Position numbers and translations under genes: made by a program. Below the pieces are notes generated by a model that had not been told where the DNA came from, made no database searches, and saw only the letters and a program-made list of their open reading frames with translations. This document shows positions 21,092 to 28,930 of a stretch of DNA of 28,930 bases, one piece after another; the stretch's first letter is position 1, and the number at the start of each line of letters is the position of its first letter. The DNA is from Gnetum montanum (Eukaryota > Streptophyta > Gnetopsida > Gnetales > Gnetaceae). The DNA is taken from positions 194,260 to 223,189 of the forward strand of contig MNCI01006916.1 of assembly GCA_015680685.1 (NCBI GenBank). The letters run 5' to 3'.

Positions 21092-21667
21092 TGATGAGTA
21101 GTGGAGTATCCAACACCCAACCATACAAGATATGAGTGTTCACACAATCCCAATCGAACTCTGCAAATAAGGCAATGTGATTATACTAGTAATTGATTAG
21201 CATTTTCAATCATTATCTTCCCACGTGAGTTAGTAAAATCAATGCTTATGGTTTAACTCATGGTGAGGTATATGATATTGATGTTGAATTGGCCATTAAG
21301 CTCCTGGTAAATATGAAGTGAAAGTAAAGGTTTCTAAATCTAAGTAACAGTAAAACAAATCTAAACTAGCCTATGCAATGAGCAGCCGATCCTAATCTTC
21401 TAGTCACACCTTGGACTTCATGAACTACTATTGGGATTATAGAGTACTACACTACTGGGTGTACTAAGTGATAGTACTACTAGGTTATCAAGTAGTCATT
21501 CTTATGTGCTCGAGATTAGTCATACTCATTTCACTTAATGACATTAAAAGAACATTATAAGTAATTGGAAACATTAACTATGAAAATAGTAAAATAGTAA
21601 ACATTAAGCTAAATGGAAATAGAAATAAAACTAAGTGTTGTTGCAATGATTTAAAATAATCTTGATC

Positions 21668-21673
21668 TTTATT
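21668..21673 (-). terminator. Poly(A) signal in LTR D
   Basis: AATAAA in CAACAATAAAGATC on the minus strand, at the same relative place as in LTR A. Confidence 0.4.
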
Positions 21674-21844
21674 GTTGGTCATACAATGCATCCAAGTACA
21701 TCACACTTGAATAAAGATTCCATTCAATTACAAAACATCACACTATGGGCACACACTACTAAGTACTAAATTCATGAAATTAAACTAAAAAAGTTTTGTT
21801 ATTGTGCTATCAAATCTACCACAAATCCATGCACCCAAGTGCTA

Positions 21845-21852
21845 CTTATATA
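21845..21852 (-). promoter_or_regulatory. TATA box of LTR D
   Basis: TATATAAG on the minus strand in CCTATATAAGTAGC, followed by GCACTTGGGTGCATGG as in LTR A. Confidence 0.45.
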
Positions 21853-22046
21853 GGTTGGCATGCACCCCATGATATCGTTTATATGATAACTTATGTTGAG
21901 ATACGATAACATATCTAACTATGGTATCGTTGCCTCAAAATTTTTGGAGTTATCATACCCCCATGACTAACTAAAAACTTGTCCTTGAGTTAAAACAAAA
22001 TGAGGATGGAGTTTGTTAAAAAATTAGGAGGTAGATTTACATGACA

Positions 22047-22294
22047 CTGACTTTTATATACATGACTCTCTAGTGCTAAAGTGGAGTCTACAAAAATGAA
22101 CACATGACATAAAAATTTTGATAAAAAATGAAAAAAAAAATCTAACAAGGTTAACTATAGCCTTATGTTGTTCAAATTGGAGGTGCCTCTTCCATTGCTT
22201 TCTTCCCCTTGTCATTAGGCTTCTTAAATTAGTATCTAGTTAGGAGCACCTGCAACTTCTCTTCTTCCATTCTAGGATTATGGACCATCCATGC
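22047..22294 (-). pseudogene. 3' internal fragment of element D
   Basis: Minus strand from 22294 reads MVHNPRMEEEKLQVLLTRY, stop, FKKPNDKGKKAMEEAPPI, stop: a short Lys/Glu-rich tail like the C-terminal end of a gypsy polyprotein, followed by AT-rich 3' UTR leading into LTR D. This identifies D as a 3' LTR. The reading frame is cut on its upstream side exactly where LTR C begins, as if C had inserted into D; the remainder would then lie right of the window. Confidence 0.45.
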
Positions 22295-23214
22295 TGATGA
22301 AAAAATTTTTAATGGATTTGGCACATTCAACAAACATGGCAATTGTAGAAACATCTAATTGGCTTTAAGGTATTGATGAGTCATTATTTGAATGGATCTG
22401 AAATCAGATACCTGATATCGAAGCCCAAGATGTGATGTCGAATATTTGATATCACAAGGTATATGTTGGCCTATAAATAGAGCGCTTGGGCTCATAATTT
22501 TGATATTATTTTTTGTCATAGTATAACGAAACTCTTGCAGTTTATTTTTCCTAGAGTTAGAATATTTTTTTTAGTGCCCATAGCAAGAGTTTGAGTGTGT
22601 ACGGACCTTTATTCGAACACTAATGTACCCTAGCATAGTAGTGTGATAGGAGTAAAGATGAGCCCTTTTGATAAACCTTACAGCACTAAGAATCAATTAA
22701 TGTTTTCTTTAATGCATTTACTATTCATACACCTTACTTTCATGCACTTTACTTTCATGCACTTTAGTTAAGCAATTAGTTTCCAGTTGTTAATAAACAC
22801 AAGCACAACCACTTCAAACATAAGTGTAGCACTTGGTAACCCAAAAATGCTTAATGTTTAGTAACCCAATAGTACTACATGCATTCAGGATGTGTTGGAG
22901 AAGAGGGAACAAGTACTTATGTTATGTTAGCTAGGTAGTAGATTATTTAGATGTTAATTTCCTCTACCTTTCAATCTTGTTATAGGCAATTACACTTATA
23001 AAATACAAAATGATAGAAATCATATATCTCAGTTGCACTTAACCATAGACTTGTGTCTCATGAGTGGAATTGGGAAGACAATGATCATTTCAATTAGATT
23101 TCACATCTTAGAATCAGTGTACTTGAGAACTTAAGGTCTGAAAAATTTGACTAGATCACATGTGAACGTTTGTGATTCATATGGTTGGGCATAGGGGTAC
23201 CTTACTGCTCATCA
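22295..23214 (+). repeat. 5' LTR of element C
   Basis: From TGATGAAAAAATTTTT to CTTACTGCTCATCA. Carries paired GATATC motifs (22410-22455), TATAAATA at 22472-22479, the CGCTTGGG start-site motif, and a 3' half alignable with LTR B. The left boundary is approximate; the shared sequence of all family LTRs is clear only from GAGTCAT (22379) onward. Confidence 0.65.
22472..22479 (+). promoter_or_regulatory. TATA box of LTR C
   Basis: TATAAATA in GGCCTATAAATAGAGCG, a strong plant-type TATA sequence, preceded by GATATCG and GATATCAC motifs within 70 bases. Confidence 0.5.
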
Positions 23215-23215
23215 T

Positions 23216-23233
23216 TAGCACCATTGTTGAAGA
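23216..23233 (+). other. Primer-binding site of element C, tRNA-Asp type
   Basis: TAGCACCATTGTTGAAGA, one base after the LTR end. It aligns with the sites of A and B and with TGGCGCCGTTGCCGGGGA, differing by transitions only. Confidence 0.65.
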
Positions 23234-23378
23234 CCTTTTAGTTGTTACATGTGCTATTTAGGACTTGTGAAAATTATTTAAATCATTGAAATGAACCTTA
23301 GAGTCATATCACATCTTAAGATTACTACAACAATTATATGAAGCAAATTGCATTTTTATTTTTATTTTCTAACACAAC

Positions 23379-25290
23379 ATGTCTTCTTCTCATAGGAGTG
23401 ATTCTTCACCTAAGTCTAATGGGGTACATCAACAAGTGCCCCAATAGTACAAAGTGCTATATGCTCATCCTGATGAGTATGTATCGAATTTCATCTTCAT
23501 CCTACACCAGGATGAACAGCTACGATGGTAAGACATAGAGGGTAGCATTGTGTTGCCACTAGATCAATCCATTCTTGTAATCCTCCACCAAATGCTTATC
23601 CATCTGGGTCTTCAAAAACTTCATGTTCAGTATGTTGTACAAGATACTGACACTAGGGATTATCATTCCACTAATCTGCAACATCTCAACAATATCATGA
23701 ATTTGCGAAGGAAAAAGGATTTAATGATTCTTCATTCCTTCTGTATCAAAAAGATGATGGAGAATTCTTCTTTGGGGGTTTTCCATTTAGTGAAATTCCT
23801 CTCTTTGGCTTTGGTGAAAGAAGTCAAAACTAGAACCTGTAGTCCATAATTCACAATCCCGATTCTAGCAAGAATGGATCTAATGATAAAGAAGGATCTA
23901 AAGGGGCAAGTCAAGATAGGGATGTGAACAAGAAAAAAGATCGTGATCATGGCTGCGATCATCGAAGAGGGGGTAATAAGCACCATGATGATGCTAGTCC
24001 TCCTTCCTCTTTACCTTCATCAACATCTTCTTCTTCTAGCTCAGATCTCAATTGCAAGGAGTGTGACCATGATTGAGGTGATCAAAATGATCAAAGAGAC
24101 CATCAAGCAAGTCAAGACCAAGGGCATAGACATTCAAGAGAGACACAATGCCATGAACAAAGGGGTAGTAGAATTGTAGGCACCAAAATCAAGGCCTCGA
24201 TAAGCCTTCTCTTACTACTCAAAGTATGCTAAACATTGTAGAGGTAGTGAGAATTTCCACAAGGCACTTTAAAGATAGTCAGATCAAGAGTCTAGACATG
24301 AAAAATGTCCCTAGATTTGAAGGGGGATACAACTTTGATCTGCAAAACCATCTCCAAGCTTTTCAAGATGCATGTGCCTTACAAAACATAGAAAATGAGT
24401 GGCAAAAACTTAAGTTGTTCCCAAGGACACTCATTAAAGAAGTAGAGAACTAGTACTAGTCCTTAGAATTGGAATCTATTAGACGATGGAGTACAATGCT
24501 TAAATTGTTCAATTGTTCAATGATAAATATCAAACATACTCTCGAGTGTCCAACTTGAGAAGAAAAATCCAAGAATGGAAACAAGAGACACATGAACCCT
24601 TGGATGTTTCCATTGGTTGATACTATTCCTTAATGCATATATGTCCTAGCCATGATTATTCTCAACTGGACCAACTTTGCCACATTGTGGATAGACTTCA
24701 AGCAGAAACAAGGAGAACCCTTAGCATCTATGCACAAGGGAGACTATCAAAATTAAGTTTCCATCTGATCCAAAGACTAATCGAGTAGGTAGCTAAAGAG
24801 GAAGGAGAATTAAAAAAATGAGAAAGTGCAGAAGAATACAACCACAATCCTTCCATTCACAAGAGGGAGGTTTGATTCTATGATACTAAGAAAGACTCTG
24901 CACTTGATGAGGTGGTGAATCAGAAAACCTTACTACTTCAAAAATTTCAATCTGATTTGATCAGTTATGAGACTCCATGGATAACAAGTTTCAAGCTATC
25001 CTCAAAATTTCTGAAGAGGCCAAGGAACAAGGTAGTGATCATGAGTGCAAGAGGCATAAGGAAGCTAAATGTGTTTATCAACAAGGTAAGGGCAAGATTG
25101 CTACTATAGAGGAAGTTGTGGAAAGAAAATTAGATAATGATGGTGGATGTGATGTCTGCTAGTATGAACATTCTAAGGGATGTTTCCCTATTGTGTCACA
25201 CTTACAAGAGTTTGGGGTGTATGCTTTAAATCCATGACTTGCACAGATGCAAACACCCAAAAGATTACCTTATCCTCAAGGCAATTCTAG
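23379..25290 (+). pseudogene. gag: Element C gag pseudogene
   Basis: Starts MSSSHRSDSSPKSNG at 23379, followed by a TAG, then LYAHPDEYVSNFIFILHQDE. The capsid core in the open frame 24226-24453 reads MKNVPRFEGGYNFDLQNHLQ, AFQDACALQNIENEWQKLKL, FPRTLIKEVEN; then two TAG stops and SLELESIRRWSTMLKLFN. An 8-bp duplication (AATTGTTC twice, about 24505-24522) shifts the frame here. Later pieces: RKIQEWKQETHEPLDVS, ICPSHDYSQLDQL, RRTLSIYAQGRLSKLSF. The nucleocapsid end, at about 25130-25240, has C-x2-C-x3-H-x3-C (CDVC, stop, YEHSKGC) followed by FGVYALNP. All key knuckle residues are present although a stop lies between them. Confidence 0.75.
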
Positions 25291-25939
25291 GTAGTTCTAC
25301 TAGCCACAATAGTATTATCCAAGTGGAACTCCACTGCAACCATATGAATAGTATCAATAGTGACAGCAACCACAGTCATGGGTGTTGGCACCACCAAAGT
25401 AGTAATACCCTTATAGATAACTTGATCCATATGGATACTACATGCAACAACCCTTGTCTCCACATGACTCTTCTAGTCAAGTTGCTACTTTTCAATCTCA
25501 TTACCACCCTTCTGATTATCATCAAACTCATTCTCCACATGAAAGAAGGGATAGCACCTTTTACCCTTATCCTCCTCCTACTCCTGCACATCTTCCTCCT
25601 CCTTCAACATAGCTACCACCTACTCCATCTATGCAGGATGAATTACCAACTCAACTACAACAATGAGATGCCACCAAGGTAGTTAACTTACAACTAGTTC
25701 ATCAACTGAGTGGTTCAAACACTCAATCAAAGAAAAGACTTTTTTTTAACTCAAAAGTCCACCTACGCCCTCAAATACACCTATGGTTGGCAACCCTGTC
25801 TTTCCATCTTCCTTTGTACCAAAATTCCTCCAAGTTCCCTTCAAACCAAATTCCACCTTGAATCCATACTATTATGCTCACTCATGTCATATCTGATTAG
25901 ATTTGAGCTGGTAACTTTCCCAGGAAATTAGTTGATCCT

Positions 25940-26377
25940 AGAAGTCATTTGATTTATTTACAAATTGTTGGAAACGAACCATGCAAAGCTCCTCTTGATT
26001 CTAGTTCTAGTGTCAACCTAATCTCTCATGAGATGTATACTACGTGGAACCTACCTCCTCTCAAGAAGAGCAAAATTAGATTAAAATTGGTAGACCAGTC
26101 CATCACTATTCCATTAGAACTGGTAGAAGACATTGTAACCACTATCTGTGGATGGTCTTATCCTATTGATTTTCTAGTGATCAAAGTGGGAAACTACAAA
26201 GGGGACTTCCCAACCATAATGGGAAGGACATGGCTGTGCATTGTTGATGCAAGAATGGACATCAGAGATCTTTCTCTAGAAATATCTAAAGAAAATGTAT
26301 TTGGAAATATCGAGAAGAAGCAAGTTCCATGCATCACGTACAACAATACAAGGTGCAATTGTGTGCAGAAACTCTAG
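25940..26377 (+). CDS. Element C retropepsin domain, active-site variant
   Basis: Open frame of 142 codons (ATG at 25949) inside the former Gag-Pol polyprotein, so that Met is not a true start. Retropepsin fold signatures: LQIVGNEPCKAPLDSSSSVN, LISHEMYTTWNLPPLKKS, LKLVDQSITIPLELVEDI, then YPIDFLVIKVGNYKGDFPTI and MGRTWLCIVDARMDIRD, the second conserved block (family form ILGRPFL). The catalytic triplet, D-L-G in element B, is D-S-S here, so the conserved Gly is lost; activity is unlikely. This is the longest uninterrupted frame of the element and sits between gag and RT as expected. Confidence 0.7.
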   Translation, partial: RSHLIYLQIVGNEPCKAPLDSSSSVNLISHEMYTTWNLPPLKKSKIRLKLVDQSITIPLELVEDIVTTICGWSYPIDFLVIKVGNYKGDFPTIMGRTWLCIVDARMDIRDLSLEISKENVFGNIEKKQVPCITYNNTRCNCVQKL

Positions 26378-26925
26378 TATATTAAACAAGCATCCATCTC
26401 TACATGCAAGCAATGTGTACCAAAAGTAAAAATTCAAAGGTGTTTGTACATAGTATCCACAAAACAAGAGGGCACCCAATGGCTGACTGCTAATCTTGAA
26501 AGAAGCACACTTTGTAAGGAACCAACTAAGAGCTTGACATGCACATATGTTACAAGCATGGATGAACTAGAGCAAGTTCATCACTAACTCTTTGATGATG
26601 CAAATAATAATACCTACTAGAGAGAGTTGGAAATTCCTAAAACTTTCAAGCAAAAGCCCCTTAAATTAAAATCGTTACTTACTAACATGGAATATGTGTT
26701 TTTGAAAACTAGGAAGCTGGTCATAATTAATGCAAATCTTGCTCTAGAATAGAAAAAGATGCTACTAAAAGTGGTTGAAAAATGGTTAGCAGCCTTCACT
26801 TAGTCATATCCTAAACTCACAAGGATTGATCCTAGGATATGTCAGCATTGCATCTACACTAACCGAATTGTAAAGCCAAAGAGGCAACCACAGAGGTGAT
26901 TGAACTCCAAATTAAAGTAGATTAT
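26378..26925 (+). pseudogene. Element C linker between protease and RT
   Basis: Decayed coding sequence with RCLYIVSTKQEGTQWLTANL (about 26439-26498), TSMDELEQVHH, LEIPKTFKQKPLKLKSLLTN (from about 26628), KLVIINANLALE and KVVEKWLAAFT. Corresponding pieces are in elements B and A. The reader can use it to measure divergence among the copies, as no catalytic constraint is known here. Confidence 0.55.
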
Positions 26926-27510
26926 CAAGGAGTAAATTAAACAACTCCTCAAGGTAGGGTTCATTTATCCCATTGCATATAGTGAGTGGGTCAGGCCACT
27001 TGTGATTGTGCCAAAGAAAGGTGACAAATAGTGGATCTACATTGATTTTTGGCTACTCGATATGGCAACATTTAAGGATCATTTTTTGTTGTCATTCATT
27101 GATTAGGTGCTAGACATAATATCTAGGCATTGCTACTATAGTTTCTTGGATGGTTATAATGGCTATAACCAAATCTAGATAGCACCAGAAGACCAGGACA
27201 AGACAACATTCATGAGTCCCTGGGGGACTTTTGCATATCACAAGATGCCATTTGGTCTATGCAATACCCTTGCTACCTTCCAACACCTAGTTATAAGCAT
27301 TTTTCAATAGCAAATCAGTAGTGGTGTGGAAGTATTCATGAATGACTTCTCCACCTATGAAGCTATGTTTGAGCAAGCCCTGGCCTACCTTGAGCAAGTG
27401 CTAAAATGATGTGTTAAAACAAATTTGTGGCTCAATTGGCAAAAAAGTCATCTAATGATCCAGGAAGGCATTATATTGGGATGCAAATATCACAAACAAG
27501 AATTAAGGTA
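26926..27510 (+). pseudogene. Element C reverse transcriptase, one frame with stops
   Basis: A single frame preserves all main blocks: LKVGFIYPIAYSEWVRPLVI, VPKKGDK, TAG, WIYIDFWLLDMATFKDHFLL, SFID, TAG, VLDIISRHCYYSFLDGYNGY, NQI, TAG, IAPEDQDKTTFMSPWGTFAY, HKMPFGLCNTLATFQHLV. The catalytic box is VFMNDFSTY, so the first Asp of the usual Y-M-D-D is Asn, an inactivating change. It continues EQALAYLEQVLK, TGA, CVKTNLWLNWQKSHLM and ILGCKYHKQ. Almost every stop sits where family members have Gln or Arg. Close to Athila/Tat-type RTs (FSTY or FTPYG after the box). Confidence 0.85.
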
Positions 27511-27549
27511 GACCCTAAGAAATAACCTACCAACCAGAAACTATTAAAG

Positions 27550-28112
27550 ATGTTCGATCATTCCTTGGACATACTGGATACTACCAATGATTTATAGAGA
27601 ATTTTTCTAAGATCGCAAAATCATTAGTTGAGCTAACAAAGAAAGATGCATCATTTGTCTAGACAACTGAATGTGAAAAGGCATTCCAGCAACTAAAAAA
27701 AAACCTGTACAAACTCCAATTCTACAAGCACCTGAGTAGTCCAAAAGATTTCATGTTATGATAGATGCATCAAATTATGCTTTGGAAGCTATGCTTACGT
27801 AGATCGATGACAAAAAATGTCCATACTACATCCACTGCATAAGTTGAAGCATCATGGGTACACAACTAAACTACACCACCACACAGAAGAATTGATGGCA
27901 GTGGTGTTTTCTCTAGAGAAGTTTAGGCATTATGTGCTTGGATACAAAGTGTTTCTGCACATAGACCATAGTGCCATCCACTTTCTAATGAACAAGCCAA
28001 TGGTGAGCCCTCATGTCATATGGTGGCTGGTGATCTTATAGAAACTTGATCTTACAATGGTAGATCGAAAGGGCACTGAGAATGCGGTTGTTGATCACTT
28101 GTCTCAGTTGTG
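27550..28112 (+). pseudogene. Element C RNase H domain
   Basis: Degrades the RNA strand of the RNA/DNA hybrid. The connection segment is about 27550-27660: VRSFLGHTGYYQ, FIENFSKIAKSLVELTKKDA. Then TECEKAFQQLKK and a frameshift at an A-run (27696-27704), then FHVMIDASNYALEAML with the first catalytic Asp. A second frame from 27817 has TEELMAVVFSLEKFRHYVLG (catalytic Glu) and YKVFLHIDHSAIHFLMNKPM (catalytic Asp), ending KLDLTMVDRKGTENAVVDHL. All three acidic residues survive, but the frameshift and TAG codons break the protein. Confidence 0.75.
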
Positions 28113-28380
28113 ATGGGACAACAAAGAGAAAGAAAGCCCATTATCTAATTTGTTCCCTAATAAAATCCTCTTTGACAAGGCTATAACTAAACAATTGTCC
28201 AATGAACCTAAATGGTATGATGGCATGCTCACCTATCTTCTTACTCAAGAGATGCCATAAGGGTTCGACCACCAAAAGAACAAGCAATTTCTTCACTAGG
28301 TAAAACACTTCATGGAGATCAACAGACACCTCTACAAGGTGTGTGCTAATGGCCTGGTTTGATGATGTGTCCCTAATGCT
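28113..28380 (+). pseudogene. Element C RNase H-integrase linker
   Basis: Decayed linker coding sequence, readable as KESPLSNLFPNKILFDKAIT (about 28131-28190), then KQLSNEPKWYDGMLTYLLTQ and ARKHFMEINRHLYKVCANG-like pieces. The last leads directly into the integrase zinc-binding region. The minus-strand 96-codon frame over it is antisense. Confidence 0.55.
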
Positions 28381-28930
28381 AATTAACTTAATGTTCTCCA
28401 GGATGCTCATGAAGGTCCTTATGGAGGCCACTATGTTGGGAGATGCACAGCCATTAAAATCCTAATGGTAGGGTACTATTGGCTAACAATTTTTAGGGAC
28501 ACTCACCAATATGTCTGCTCTTGTGAACAATGCCAACAAGATGGTGGAATGACTACTCGAATGGAAGGACCTCAATAATGGATTCAACCACTGGAACCAT
28601 TCGACATCTAAGACATTAACTTCATGGGTCCCATCACACCCATGTCAAATAGAAAGGAGTACATCATAGTCACTTTTGACTATTGTACAAAATGGGTAGA
28701 AGTAGTAGCCATCACCAAGTATACATCTTCTATTGCTACTCGATTTGTACAACAAAATGTTGTAAATAGGTTTGGTATGCCATGTGCATTAATTTTTGAT
28801 AATGGAACTCACTTTACAATCACTACTTTTTAGAATCTTATGCAATGCTTGGGGGTTGAACATAAACTCACAACACCCTACCACTCCCAAGCTAATGGTC
28901 AAGTTGAGGTAACAAATAGGGAAATCACAA
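28381..28930 (+). pseudogene. Element C integrase, cut by window edge
   Basis: Inserts the cDNA into chromosomal DNA. N-terminal zinc-binding HHCC: VLQDAHEGPYGGHYVGRC (two His), then GYYWLTIFRDTHQYVCSCEQ CQ (two Cys). The core has the first Asp in DINFMGPITPMSNRKEYIIV, then TFDYCTKWVEVVAITKYTSS, the second Asp in FGMPCALIFDNGTHF, and the Glu in TPYHSQANGQVEVTNREI just before the edge, so the D-D-E triad is visible. TAG codons interrupt at EGPQ-stop-WIQPLEPFDI-stop and TTF-stop-NLMQ. The open frame 28624-28833 is its best piece. The C-terminal part and any chromodomain lie outside. Confidence 0.85.

Larger units (their letters stand above)
21092..22046 (-). repeat. LTR D (probable 3' LTR of a minus-strand family member)
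   Basis: From TGTCATGTAAATC (22046) to CCACTACTCATCA (21092) on the minus strand. Contains a TATATAAG box (21845-21852), the motif GCACTTGGGTGCATGG shared with LTR A, AATAAA (21668-21673), and blocks such as TATTCAAGTGTGATGTACTTGG and TGAGTATGACTAATC shared with LTR A. U3 carries GATAAC/GATATC motifs (21860-21960). Confidence 0.65.
22295..28930 (+). mobile_element. Element C: Athila/Tat-like Ty3/gypsy retrotransposon, runs off right edge
   Basis: Most complete copy: LTR, tRNA-Asp-type primer site, gag with zinc knuckle, retropepsin, RT, RNase H, integrase (protease before RT before RNase H before integrase, the gypsy order). No chromodomain can be assessed because the integrase is cut at 28930. 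Protein motifs (DFSTY after the RT box, GTENAVVDHLSQL at the RNase H end) match Athila/Tat-type elements. Inactive through stops, frameshifts and lost catalytic residues. Confidence 0.85.

Noticed and set aside
25239-25682. Plus-strand 147-codon open frame, the longest in the window
   Set aside because: It is out of phase with the gag tail of element C, whose true frame reads FGVYALNP and YYPSG. The product is His/Leu-rich, as expected from an alternative frame of a CA- and CT-rich region.
28141-28431. Minus-strand 96-codon frame
   Set aside because: Antisense to the RNase H-integrase linker and integrase start of element C.

Overview
This window looks like the repeat-rich intergenic DNA of a large plant genome, most likely a gymnosperm. 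I find no intact host gene, no tRNA or rRNA, and no prokaryotic signals. Nearly everything recognisable is decayed retrotransposon. The plant assignment rests on the Ty3/gypsy (Athila/Tat-like) proteins, the tRNA-Asp-type primer-binding sites and an RTE-type LINE tail. The gymnosperm guess is inference from the AT-rich, CpG-poor, slowly eroded copies.

Layout, left to right. (1) 1-1059 (-) is the 5' part of a relatively young gag gene with a clear Retrotrans_gag domain; it runs off the left edge. Coding-like remnants of unknown identity lie upstream of it on the same strand (about 1150-2530). (2) 2900-4183 (-) looks like a different LTR, ending in TGTCAGGGGTGTGACA next to a purine tract, with a TATA box at 3113-3120. 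(3) 4560-8128 (-) is element A, an Athila/Tat-like element with LTR, primer-binding site and decayed gag but most of pol deleted. (4) 8129-8606 (+) is the 3' end of an RTE LINE. (5) 8636 to about 13890 (+) is element B, same family as A, with LTR, primer-binding site, gag, protease and reverse transcriptase, broken in RNase H. (6) 13890-16560 (-) is a long unidentified coding remnant. (7) 16611-17219 is a 108-bp tandem repeat array. (8) 17220-21091 has no convincing gene; 18190-20730 may be a non-coding LTR-type element with a tRNA-Met-like primer site. (9) 21092-22294 (-) is LTR D plus a small piece of internal sequence, read as the 3' end of another family member. (10) 22295 to the right edge (+) is element C, the most complete copy: LTR, primer site, gag, protease, RT, RNase H and integrase.

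A, B, C and D belong to one family. Their LTRs are about 0.9 kb and share a TATA region followed by a conserved motif (A, D and partly C), AATAAA signals (A, D), and a 3' end ...CTCATCA followed by one T and the primer site. B and C share several in-frame stop codons, mostly TAG where CAG is expected. All copies look dead: B and C have lost catalytic Asp residues in RT, and C has an altered protease motif. A single N at 7314 sits between two identical 46-bp copies, which looks like an assembly join.
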